Positions 1-6,037 of a DNA stretch of 6,352 nt are shown here, one piece after another. The first letter of the stretch is position 1, and each line of letters begins with the position of its first letter. The DNA is from Oscillospiraceae bacterium (GTDB lineage Bacteria > Bacillota > Clostridia > Oscillospirales > Acutalibacteraceae). The notes beneath the pieces are model-generated. The model worked only from the letters and a program-made list of their open reading frames with translations. It had not been told where the DNA came from and did no database searches. The DNA is taken from assembly GCA_003517915.1 (NCBI GenBank), contig DOZQ01000236.1, positions 1-6,352 on the forward strand, in the 5' to 3' direction. Position numbers and translations under genes: made by a program.

Positions 1-997
1 TCCCCAAATGCGCGTAGGCGGCGGGAGTAACACAGCGACCCCGGCTGGTGCGAGCCAAAAAGCCTATTTGCATAAGGTACGGCTCATACACATCCTCAAT
101 CGTCACCGCTTCCTCACCGACCGCGGCCGCCAGGGTATCCAGTCCGACAGGGCCTCCGCCGTAATTCTTTATTATGGCCGTGAGCATCCTGCGGTCAAAA
201 TCGTCAAGGCCAAGCTCATCAATTTCAAAGCGGTCAAGCGCTAATCTCGCGACCTTTTCTGAAACCGTACCGTCATGCTGTACCTGCGCGATGTCCCGAA
301 CCCGCTTTAAAAGACGGTTCGCGATACGGGGCGTCCCTCTCGAGCGGGAGGCAATTTCCAAAGCGCCCTCCCACTGCATGGGTATCTCAAGAATCCCGGC
401 GGAACGGGTGACAATGGTCGCAAGCTCCTCCGGCGTATAAAGATCAAGCCTGAATATCACCCCGAACCGGTCACGCAGCGGTGCTGTGAGCTGACCCGAA
501 CGGGTCGTCGCCCCAACTAACGTAAAACGCGGCAGATCAAGCCTTATAGAGCGGGCGGAGGGGCCTTTGCCTATTATAATATCCAGCGCGAAATCCTCCA
601 GCGCGGGGTACAGTATTTCCTCTACGCTGCGGTTAAGCCGGTGTATCTCATCAATAAATAAAACGTCGCCCTGATTCAAATTGGTAAGAAGCGCGGCCAA
701 ATCCCCCTGCTTTTCTATAACAGGGCCTGAGGTCACGCGGATATTAGAACCCATCTCGTTCGCGATTATGCCGGCCAAGGTGGTTTTCCCCAGCCCCGGC
801 GGGCCGTAAAGCAGCACATGATCCAGCGGCTCCTTGCGCATTTTTGCCGCTTCCATATAAATTGAAAGGTTCTCTTTTACCTTGGTCTGACCGATATATT
901 CCGATAGGCTTTTCGGGCGCAGTGAATATTCCACCTCTATATCTTCTCCGGTATATTCCGGCGCAACCATTCTGTTTTCAAAATCCATCTCGTTCAT
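1..997 (-). CDS. ruvB: Holliday junction branch migration ATPase RuvB (3' end cut by window edge)
   Basis: RuvB is the hexameric AAA+ motor that pumps DNA through the RuvA-bound Holliday junction during recombinational repair. Reading the minus strand from the ATG at 997 gives 332 uninterrupted codons to the window edge. Visible in order: Walker [10 protein letters not shown] (residues 65-73, Lys71), Walker [10 protein letters not shown] (113-121), sensor-1 region LVGATTRSG (160-168), the arginine-finger segment APLRDRFG (172-179, Arg175), sensor-2 RGTPRIANR (220-228), and the C-terminal winged-helix ending [10 protein letters not shown] (residues 312-321). RuvB is usually about 335-345 residues, so only a few residues are missing. 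The ORF is open upstream only to the ruvA stop, which is in the same frame, so the start is ATG 997 or ATG 988. Neither has a strong Shine-Dalgarno (only a GGGG about 10 nt before 997), suggesting translational coupling to ruvA 18 nt upstream. Identification is secure; the exact start is less so. Confidence 0.97.
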   Translation of the reverse strand, partial: MNEMDFENRMVAPEYTGEDIEVEYSLRPKSLSEYIGQTKVKENLSIYMEAAKMRKEPLDHVLLYGPPGLGKTTLAGIIANEMGSNIRVTSGPVIEKQGDLAALLTNLNQGDVLFIDEIHRLNRSVEEILYPALEDFALDIIIGKGPSARSIRLDLPRFTLVGATTRSGQLTAPLRDRFGVIFRLDLYTPEELATIVTRSAGILEIPMQWEGALEIASRSRGTPRIANRLLKRVRDIAQVQHDGTVSEKVARLALDRFEIDELGLDDFDRRMLTAIIKNYGGGPVGLDTLAAAVGEEAVTIEDVYEPYLMQIGFLARTSRGRCVTPAAYAHLG

Positions 998-1015
998 CCG
1001 GTTCCATCCCCGCCG

Positions 1016-1618
1016 CTAAAATTTATTGGAAAGCTGTTTAAGGCCTTGTTTAATAAGCTCCTGCACCGGCAGCGAGGCGTCCAAGCCCCCCACGGCCTTT
1101 GAGGCCTCACTGTGCAAATATCCTAAAGACATAAGCGCTGTGACCGCCTCGGCGGCATTGCCAGAAGCGCTGAGCGCTCCGAATGATGGCGACGCCTTAA
1201 CACCCGATATCGAAAGCGCACCCATTTTATCCTTAAGCTCAAGCACAAGCCGCTGAGCGATTTTCGCCCCTATTCCCTGTGCCCTGGTCAGTACCTTGGC
1301 GTCCCCCGACGCTATCGCTGATGAGAGCGTCTCGGGCGTGAAAGCTGACAGCACCGCCAGCGCGTTTTTCGCTCCCACCCCGCTGACCGAGGTCACATGC
1401 TTAAAGCATTCCAACTCCTCTTTGGAGTAAAATCCGAACAGATCCATCGCGTCCTGCCGTACCTGTAAATAGGTATATAAGGTAACCTTTTCTCCGATCT
1501 CGGGCAGCGCGCCGACGGTCGTCGCCGACACGGCGCATTTGAATCCCACGCCGCCGCACTCCACCACGGCCATTGACGGTTCTATATGCGCAAGCTTACC
1601 GGTCAATGAATAAAGCAT
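1016..1618 (-). CDS. ruvA: Holliday junction-binding protein RuvA
   Basis: RuvA forms the tetramer(s) that hold the four-way junction open and square and load RuvB. The 200-residue product matches the usual length (about 190-205). Domain I is the N-terminal OB fold (about 1-62), starting MLYSLTGKL and including the ECGGVGF turn. Domain II carries two helix-hairpin-helix motifs, VSGVGAKNA (78-86) and AQGIGAKIAQRL (113-124), which contact the DNA backbone. A low-complexity Ser/Ala/Gly linker (about 135-152) leads to domain III (about 153-200), with EAVTALMSLGY, which in this family binds RuvB. In the acidic-pin position, residues 54-57 read RQDA: the Asp is kept but the preceding Glu of the E. 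coli protein is Gln. The ATG lies 2 nt after the ruvC stop, with ruvC's end supplying the translation context, so the three genes form one operon. Identification is based on motifs and context. Confidence 0.97.
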   Translation of the reverse strand: MLYSLTGKLAHIEPSMAVVECGGVGFKCAVSATTVGALPEIGEKVTLYTYLQVRQDAMDLFGFYSKEELECFKHVTSVSGVGAKNALAVLSAFTPETLSSAIASGDAKVLTRAQGIGAKIAQRLVLELKDKMGALSISGVKASPSFGALSASGNAAEAVTALMSLGYLHSEASKAVGGLDASLPVQELIKQGLKQLSNKF

Positions 1619-1620
1619 AG

Positions 1621-2127
1621 CTACAGCCCCGCCCTTTCCCTTATCTTGCTTAGACTCGATGACGCCGAGTGCGCGTGACAGATAGCCACCGCCAGCGCGT
1701 CCGCGGTATCGTCCGGCTTTGGAACCTTGTCAAATCCCAGCATAACACGGGTCATTTCCATCACCTGACTTTTTTCGGCTTTCCCGTAGCCGGTCACCGA
1801 CTGCTTTACCTGCAATGGCGTATATTCAGCCACTGGGATTCCGCTTTTGCAGCCGGATAATAGAATACATCCCCTTGCCTCCGCGACCCCGATAGCCGTT
1901 TTGGTATTGGTGTTGAAATACAGCTTTTCCACCGCCATGGCGTCCGGCTTGTAAACTCGCATAAGTTCGGTCAGCGCGTCATAAATCTTCACAAGACGCT
2001 CGGCAAATGGAAGCTCCGCCCCGGTAATGATCGCCCCGTATTCAATGGGCATGAACCGATTCGTGTGGTATTTAACAATACCGTAGCCCACGGTCGCGTA
2101 GCCCGGATCAATGCCTAAAATAATCAT
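1621..2127 (-). CDS. ruvC: Holliday junction resolvase (crossover junction endodeoxyribonuclease) RuvC
   Basis: RuvC is the dimeric, Mg2+-dependent RNase H-fold nuclease that resolves Holliday junctions by paired symmetric nicks. The 168-residue length is standard. The four catalytic carboxylates are all visible: Asp7 in GIDPG, Glu67 in AVEKLYFN, and Asp140 and Asp143 in the DDTADALA motif. The central segment EARGCILL followed by YTPLQVKQSVTGYGKAEK (residues 102-119) is the conserved junction-recognition region. The ATG at 2127 has an ACAGG (AGG at 2136-2138) 8 nt upstream, with GGGAG slightly further off, and no better in-frame start is seen. It is the first gene of ruvC-ruvA-ruvB, transcribed from the promoter at 2161-2189 with a leader of about 25-30 nt. 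This order, with ruvC directly ahead of ruvA, is common in Firmicutes. The protein appears intact. Confidence 0.97.
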   Translation of the reverse strand: MIILGIDPGYATVGYGIVKYHTNRFMPIEYGAIITGAELPFAERLVKIYDALTELMRVYKPDAMAVEKLYFNTNTKTAIGVAEARGCILLSGCKSGIPVAEYTPLQVKQSVTGYGKAEKSQVMEMTRVMLGFDKVPKPDDTADALAVAICHAHSASSSLSKIRERAGL

Positions 2128-2149
2128 ATATTAAACCTGTCTCCCATTT

Positions 2150-2165
2150 GATATTATGATATTAT
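2150..2165. repeat. Perfect 8-bp tandem repeat (GATATTAT x2) over the ruv -10 region
   Basis: Two adjacent copies of GATATTAT (2150-2157 and 2158-2165). The second copy contributes most of the minus-strand -10 hexamer (2161-2166). The first copy contains a weaker CATAAT on the minus strand. The doubling may have arisen by slippage, and it offers a possible alternative -10 at 2153-2158. Confidence 0.6.
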
Positions 2166-2189
2166 AACACAACGCTCACCACAGGGCAA
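2161..2189 (-). promoter_or_regulatory. Sigma-A-type promoter of the ruvCAB operon
   Basis: On the minus strand the -35 is TTGCCC (2184-2189), the spacer is 17 bp and the -10 is a consensus TATAAT (2161-2166). It is preceded by TG one base upstream, giving an extended -10 (TGTTATAAT). Transcription would start near 2154, about 26 nt before the ruvC ATG. No LexA-type box (Firmicute form GAACN4GTTC) is seen nearby, so SOS control is not indicated. The call is from sequence match only. Confidence 0.8.
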
Positions 2190-2317
2190 TATTCTGCGGC
2201 GATTTTGGCATGAGCGAGGCAAAAATATGAATTATTCCCCATTTGACCCAAGTCTTTGTGCGTTAAGACTCAAATATATTTTTGCGAAAATTTATACGTT
2301 AAAAATTAATATTATCA

Positions 2318-2346
2318 TTGAAATACAGCTTAAATCATGCTATAGT
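2318..2346 (+). promoter_or_regulatory. Sigma-A-type promoter of the C69 peptidase gene
   Basis: The -35 is TTGAAA (2318-2323), the spacer is exactly 17 bp and the -10 is TATAGT (2341-2346), with an extended -10 TG (ATGCTATAGT). Each hexamer matches consensus at 5 of 6 positions. The predicted start near 2353 leaves an AU-rich, apparently unstructured leader of about 33 nt. The region upstream (about 2260-2317) is very AT-rich, which could act as an UP-like element. An imperfect palindrome TTTTTGCGAAAA (2279-2290, 10 of 12 symmetric positions) lies about 28 bp upstream of the -35. The rest of the 258-bp intergenic region shows no RNA gene or riboswitch that I can recognise. Confidence 0.8.
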
Positions 2347-2371
2347 TATGAATATCACTGAATAAATAAAC

Positions 2372-2377
2372 AGGAGG
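2372..2377 (+). promoter_or_regulatory. Perfect Shine-Dalgarno AGGAGG fixing the C69 start
   Basis: AGGAGG lies 8 nt before the ATG at 2386. This perfect site selects that ATG, which opens directly into a signal peptide. Confidence 0.9.
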
Positions 2378-2385
2378 ATTGAAAG

Positions 2386-5091
2386 ATGTTAAATTCTAAG
2401 CTGTTAAAAGTTCTTGCGGCGCTGGTGTTAATTTTAACGCTCGTATGGGCTGGATCGGTAAGTGCTGCGGCCTGCACCAGCTTGTATCTGGGCAAGGAAA
2501 CCACCGAAAACGGCACCTATATATGGGGACGCTCTGAGGATATTTCTTCCCGCTTCAGCAAGCTGTTCACTGTACATCCGGCGGAAACCCACGAGCCGGG
2601 CGAACGCTACCAATCCAGCACCGGCTTTTCATGGCCTTATCCCGCCAAAACCCTGCGCTATACAATGGCTAAGGATTCTTTTCACAACGAGGGCACTACT
2701 CCCGAGCCGTACGCCGAGGTGGGCGTAAACGAAAAAAACGTTGCCATGTCCGCCACCACCACAATCAGCCGCGCGAGCAGCGCGATCAGCGCGATTGACC
2801 CTCAGATCAGCACCTCAAGGGGCGGGCTGGCGGAAACCGACCTGACCACCGTCGTACTTATGCAGGCCGAAACGGCCAGAGGCGCAATGGAGCTGGTCGC
2901 CGAAATCATCGATACGGTCGGCGCGGCCGGACGTGAATCCTTCACCGTGTCCGACCCCAACGAGGTTTGGATGATGGAGATATTATCGGGACACCAGTAT
3001 GTTGCCGTAAAGGCTCCAGCGGATAAAATCGCCTTTTCCCCCAACATCACCATGCACGGCGCGGTTGACCCGACGGATACCGAAAACGTCATAGTTTCGC
3101 CGGATTTCGTCAAGACCGCCGAGGACGCCGGTACAATCGTCAGGGACGAAAACGGCAATATCATTGTCAGCCGCAGCTATACCAATGCCGGCACGTCTGT
3201 TCCGGGACGTATGTATCTGGGATATTACTATCTTCAGGGCGTCGAGGCCGCGAAGGCTCTGACCCCCGGTTATTTCAACTATTATATGGATCCCCGCGAG
3301 GGCAGCAAATACACCTTATATGAAGCCATGCGCTTTTTGGCCTACCACGGCAATCCGGACGACCCCGCGGACGGAAAGTATGTCGCTAATCCTTCGTCTA
3401 ACGGAAGCGCCATCGGCAACGCGAATACGGTTGAAAGCCACCTGTTTGAAACCCGCGACGATATGCCCGCCGATTTAGCCACAGTTGAATGGATAGCGAT
3501 GGGTCCGGCGGAATTTTCGATCTATCTGCCCTACTATGGCAGCCAGATCACCGAAACCTTTGAAAATTACACCGCCTATGACAGTCCTAGCAGTGCCCCT
3601 GATTATCGTTCGATGTACTGGCTGTTCCGTTCGATTTACGCTCTTTGCAACGCGGACAGAACCAATGTCGCGCCAAAGGTCAGCGAGTTCCTTGAAGCAT
3701 ATCAAAAAGAACTGATAAGGCAGCACAAAGAAATAGACGAAATAATGGCGGAGGTTTACGCGTATGAGCCTCTTATGGCTCAGAAAAAAGCCACCGATAT
3801 CTCTAAAGCCGCCGCGCAGCAGGCGTATACCGTTATGACTTCAATCAGAGAGGAAATTTTGGCCTACAACCAAAACACCGATCCCGACAAGGGAGTGTTT
3901 GTTCCTTCGGTGCTTAATGCACCTATAGACACTAAATATACATTTAATTCCGTGGGCGGCACCGGACTGCCTGCCTACGATATAATAAAGATTCAGGAAA
4001 ATGACTCTCATCTCATTTACAACGGCAACTGGGGCTTACGCGCTCAGATAGGCAGATTCGACGAGCATGTGGCAAAATCAAGCTCTCAGACAAACGCCAG
4101 CGTAAGCTTTACCTTTAAAGGCACCGGATTTTCCCTCATAAGCTATAAATCCTATTCGCAGGGTACGTTTGACGTTTATATCGACGGCGTAAAAGACAAA
4201 AGCGTCAACAACTACCAGCCCGGCACAGACTCAGCATTCCAGCAGGTAGTCTATAGAAACCGTATGCTTGAGGACGCTGTACACACGGTCACTATTGTTC
4301 TCACGGGCAGGCAAGACCCGTCGATCGGCTCGAACGTCTATGTCGACGCGTTTGAGATTATCGGCGTTTTGGACGGATTTACCCAAGGCGGCACACTCGT
4401 GGACGACGATGTCATGATAGTTGACGCATCTCCGATAATCATAGACGTACTCGCGAACGACAATGTGGACGACAGTGCTGTGATCGAGCTTATTTCTTTT
4501 AATACTGCTACACTTAGGAGCGGAATGGTCGCCATAGTCGACGATGGTAAAAAAATCAAGTACACACCGGATCGTTTGGTCGCGTGCGACGACGACGAAT
4601 TCACCTACACGGTAGACGGCGAGACGGCGACTGTGACTTTGATATTCGCCGAGAAAATGACATATCAGGAGAATTTTATATCCGAAGATTTGAAATTCGG
4701 CAATAATGATCATCCGCAAAAAACTCCCGGATGGGGCGACTATAACTTGGCGGCGTATTGGAACAGCAGTGCTAAACGCTCGAATCAGGCCGGAGACATG
4801 GTGGAGATAACATTCTACGGCACCGGCATTGAAATTATCGGCTACAAATCCTGGTCGAGGGGCCAGTTCGAAGCAACAATCTGGAACGGCGGCGTACCCT
4901 TCACTAAAACGGTTTCCTGCTTTGATCCCAGCTATGATACCCATTACCGGGCATCGGTTTACAACAGCAAGGATGAGGGATTAGCATTGACCGAAGGCTG
5001 GCATACCTTGATTATCAAGGTGCGCGGCGATAAAGAAACCGACGCGCTCGGCACGGCCATTGATATCGACGCGATAAATATTTATCGCTAA
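2386..5091 (+). CDS. Secreted family C69 (PepD-like) dipeptidase with two beta-sandwich modules flanking an Ig-like module
   Basis: This 901-residue protein begins with a signal peptide (Lys5/Lys8, hydrophobic core about 9-22, then GSVSAAA) ending at Cys30. Family C69 enzymes are Ntn-hydrolases whose N-terminal Cys is the nucleophile, exposed by processing. The match is seen in ACTSLYLGK at 29-37, GRSEDI at 48-53, VSDPNEVWMMEI at 188-199, and the later block NTVESHLFETRDDMP then WIAMGP (347-374). The peptidase part runs to about residue 500, ending in a charged helical stretch (about 430-495), so it has the normal family size (about 470). The C-terminal 370 residues are extra: beta-sandwich module A (about 537-660), an Asp-rich Ig/cadherin-like domain with IIIDVLANDN (684-693), and module B (about 759-901). 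No LPXTG motif, SLH repeat or C-terminal membrane anchor is seen. It is monocistronic, with its own promoter and terminator. It probably cleaves peptides outside the membrane while the modules hold it to a surface or glycan. Actual substrate and ligand are inferred, not visible. Confidence 0.88.
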   Translation: MLNSKLLKVLAALVLILTLVWAGSVSAAACTSLYLGKETTENGTYIWGRSEDISSRFSKLFTVHPAETHEPGERYQSSTGFSWPYPAKTLRYTMAKDSFHNEGTTPEPYAEVGVNEKNVAMSATTTISRASSAISAIDPQISTSRGGLAETDLTTVVLMQAETARGAMELVAEIIDTVGAAGRESFTVSDPNEVWMMEILSGHQYVAVKAPADKIAFSPNITMHGAVDPTDTENVIVSPDFVKTAEDAGTIVRDENGNIIVSRSYTNAGTSVPGRMYLGYYYLQGVEAAKALTPGYFNYYMDPREGSKYTLYEAMRFLAYHGNPDDPADGKYVANPSSNGSAIGNANTVESHLFETRDDMPADLATVEWIAMGPAEFSIYLPYYGSQITETFENYTAYDSPSSAPDYRSMYWLFRSIYALCNADRTNVAPKVSEFLEAYQKELIRQHKEIDEIMAEVYAYEPLMAQKKATDISKAAAQQAYTVMTSIREEILAYNQNTDPDKGVFVPSVLNAPIDTKYTFNSVGGTGLPAYDIIKIQENDSHLIYNGNWGLRAQIGRFDEHVAKSSSQTNASVSFTFKGTGFSLISYKSYSQGTFDVYIDGVKDKSVNNYQPGTDSAFQQVVYRNRMLEDAVHTVTIVLTGRQDPSIGSNVYVDAFEIIGVLDGFTQGGTLVDDDVMIVDASPIIIDVLANDNVDDSAVIELISFNTATLRSGMVAIVDDGKKIKYTPDRLVACDDDEFTYTVDGETATVTLIFAEKMTYQENFISEDLKFGNNDHPQKTPGWGDYNLAAYWNSSAKRSNQAGDMVEITFYGTGIEIIGYKSWSRGQFEATIWNGGVPFTKTVSCFDPSYDTHYRASVYNSKDEGLALTEGWHTLIIKVRGDKETDALGTAIDIDAINIYR
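2771..2797 (+). repeat. Three tandem 9-bp units (GCGCGANCA-like) inside the peptidase gene
   Basis: GCGCGAGCA, GCGCGATCA and GCGCGATTG follow each other without gaps. They encode a small Ala/Ser/Ile-rich stretch (residues about 129-137, within RASSAISAID) just before the DPQISTSRGG segment. Being in-frame 9-mers, copy-number changes would add or remove three residues. This may simply reflect local codon bias. Confidence 0.5.
3994..4365 (+). other. Module A of the C69 protein: galactose-binding-like beta-sandwich (inferred)
   Basis: Residues about 537-660. It opens NDSHLIYNGNW, has a core FTFKGTGFSLISYKSYSQG (575-593), and ends NVYVDAFEIIG (650-660). This pattern of a trailing VDAFEI strand and an internal GTG turn resembles jelly-roll, galactose-binding-like modules of extracellular clostridial proteins. 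Module B repeats the core: TFYGTGIEIIGYKSWSRG shares about half its positions with the module A core, and IDIDAINIY mirrors the final strand. Ligand unknown; the fold assignment is by pattern only. Confidence 0.6.
4381..4653 (+). other. Ig/cadherin-like spacer domain of the C69 protein (inferred)
   Basis: Residues about 666-756, between modules A and B. The motif IIIDVLANDN (684-693) is the hallmark of tandem-type Ig/cadherin-like repeats (Big_9-like or VCBS-like). It is followed by a strand pattern ending DEFTYTVDGETATVTLIF (737-754). Clusters of Asp (DDD 673-675, DNVDD 692-696, CDDDE 734-738) could bind Ca2+ and stiffen the spacer. Only one copy is present, whereas such domains often occur in long tandem arrays. 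Confidence 0.65.
4660..5088 (+). other. Module B of the C69 protein: second beta-sandwich, diverged copy of module A
   Basis: Residues about 759-901, reaching the C-terminus. Counterparts to module A include GWGDYNLAAYWN (782-793), the core TFYGTGIEIIGYKSWSRG (809-826), the long SYDTHYRASVYN segment (849-860), a WHTLIIKVRG strand (872-881) matching VHTVTIVLTG of module A (632-641), and the final IDIDAINIYR (892-901). The clear divergence points to an old duplication rather than a recent one. The copy ends exactly at the stop, so nothing follows it as an anchor. Confidence 0.6.
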
Positions 5092-5125
5092 GCGTCACGC
5101 TTTAAAGAATTAATCAAACTAACCA

Positions 5126-5163
5126 CAGAGCCCCGGAGAAATTCTCCGAGGCTCTGCTTTTTT
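5126..5163 (+). terminator. Rho-independent terminator of the C69 gene
   Basis: The stem is CAGAGCC (5126-5132) paired with GGCTCTG (5150-5156), one C/A mismatch, then CGGAGA (5134-5139) paired with TCTCCG (5143-5148) around an AAT loop. It is followed directly by CTTTTTT (5157-5163). It sits 35 nt after the stop. Read on the minus strand the hairpin is present but followed only by GGTTAGTTTGATT, so termination of the convergent isomerase gene here would be weaker. Confidence 0.93.
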
Positions 5164-5194
5164 ACGGTCTTCCAACAAAAATAGGTTTCATGTG

Positions 5195-5980
5195 TTATCT
5201 GTAAGCACTCCATATTCTATCAAGATACCGCGCGCTTTCTATAAGCTCTGTATTTGAACGGTAAGCCGCCTTATAAACCTCAACCATACAGTCGCCCTTA
5301 TATCCAAAGTTCCGCAGACATTCGAACAGCGAATAAAAATCATAATCGCCCTTCCCCGGCAGAAGGCAGCTTTCCCCCGCGGTGTGATCGCTGAGATGCA
5401 CATGGACTATCGCCTCCCCCATTTCCCGGGAAATATCTTTAGGCTTATACCCTGCCCTGACCGCCTGCTTTACATCCATAACAAACCTAATTCCGGGCAT
5501 GCGCATTCTCAGCATTTTTATAAAATCCGGATCAGCGCAGGCATGCAAATTCACATTTTCATGCGCTAAAATGACGCCTTGCCTATCTGCCTCCTCTATA
5601 AGCCTGCCCAGACGATCAACATACAGTTCCTCACTTAAATGGTGTTTTTTATATCCTCCGTGAAAAACTGCGATTTTAGAGTTCAAAAGATTCGCCGCGT
5701 TAAAATATTTTTTGTAATATTCAAGCACATCGTAAAACCGCCGGGTATATTCGGAAAAAAACAAATACGATTCACATATAGAGGTAAATGGATGAACCGC
5801 CGCGATTTTCAGGTCATAGCGTGTCTTTATATCCATAAGAAGCCTTAAAAATTCATTTTGCAGTTCACTGTCGGTATTGAAGAATATCTCGGCTGTTTTT
5901 ATCCCGTTTTCTGCCAAAGTCAAAAGCGCTTTTTCCGTTTCCATCGGATAAAAGCAAGCCGTCGAAATACCGATTGACAT
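5195..5980 (-). CDS. Sugar phosphate isomerase/epimerase-like TIM-barrel protein (xylose isomerase-like superfamily)
   Basis: The 261-residue protein has the features of the xylose-isomerase-like / AP-endonuclease-2 superfamily, cytoplasmic (beta/alpha)8 barrels that bind a divalent metal to move a carbonyl or epimerise sugars. Barrel strands end in IAAVHPF (His63), IAVFHGG (His107), ILAHENVN (Glu141), RFVMDVKQA (Asp169), IVHVHLSDH (His195, Asp198) and CMVEVYK (Glu234). Glu141, Asp169, His195 and Glu234 have the spacing of the four metal ligands of D-tagatose-3-epimerase-like enzymes. LLPGKGDYDF (206-215) is also typical of the family. A Gln (Gln172) stands where many members have His three residues after the Asp. 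The length is ordinary. The start at 5980 is supported by GGAGG (5987-5991) 6 nt upstream. It lies alone, convergent with the C69 gene, with no sugar transporter or kinase in view to name its substrate. The superfamily is sure; the exact reaction is unknown. Confidence 0.87.
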   Translation of the reverse strand: MSIGISTACFYPMETEKALLTLAENGIKTAEIFFNTDSELQNEFLRLLMDIKTRYDLKIAAVHPFTSICESYLFFSEYTRRFYDVLEYYKKYFNAANLLNSKIAVFHGGYKKHHLSEELYVDRLGRLIEEADRQGVILAHENVNLHACADPDFIKMLRMRMPGIRFVMDVKQAVRAGYKPKDISREMGEAIVHVHLSDHTAGESCLLPGKGDYDFYSLFECLRNFGYKGDCMVEVYKAAYRSNTELIESARYLDRIWSAYR

Positions 5981-6020
5981 AGCTTACCTCCGCTGACAAT
6001 TATTTTGCATTGCGTCACTC

Positions 6021-6037
6021 TGTTATTAATGATAGCA
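6021..6037. promoter_or_regulatory. Imperfect 17-bp palindrome, candidate operator in the divergent region
   Basis: TGTTATTA-A-TGATAGCA: six of eight half-site pairs are symmetric, and the other two are T/G oppositions. It is centred at 6029 and covers the -10 (6029-6034) of the minus-strand promoter, a position where a bound repressor would block the isomerase gene. No regulator gene is in the window, and an AT-rich palindrome can arise by chance. Confidence 0.35.

Noticed and set aside
8..440. Two plus-strand frames (8-244 and 174-440) opposite ruvB
   Set aside because: They overlap conserved RuvB motifs on the other strand and have no domain or ribosome site.
2128..2385. Riboswitch, small RNA or SOS (LexA) site in the intergenic region
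   Set aside because: The leaders on both sides are short (about 26 and 33 nt), no stable stem or terminator-like hairpin is visible, and no GAACN4GTTC-like box was found.
2386..2475. Reading the C69 protein as a lipoprotein
   Set aside because: Lipobox AAAC is weak, and family C69 needs this Cys as a free N-terminal nucleophile. Kept only as a question in the findings.
2802..3164. Minus-strand 120-codon frame opposite the peptidase domain
   Set aside because: Ser/Ala/Thr-rich reading typical of the antisense of a GC-rich coding frame; the plus strand there holds conserved C69 motifs.
4231..4944. Minus-strand open frame of 237 codons opposite the C69 gene
   Set aside because: It lies wholly antisense to the modular tail, has no recognisable domain, and no ribosome site was noted. 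The plus-strand reading shows coherent repeated domains.
5639..5848. Plus-strand 69-codon frame opposite the isomerase gene
   Set aside because: A shadow of the TIM-barrel coding frame; no ribosome site and no homology recognised.
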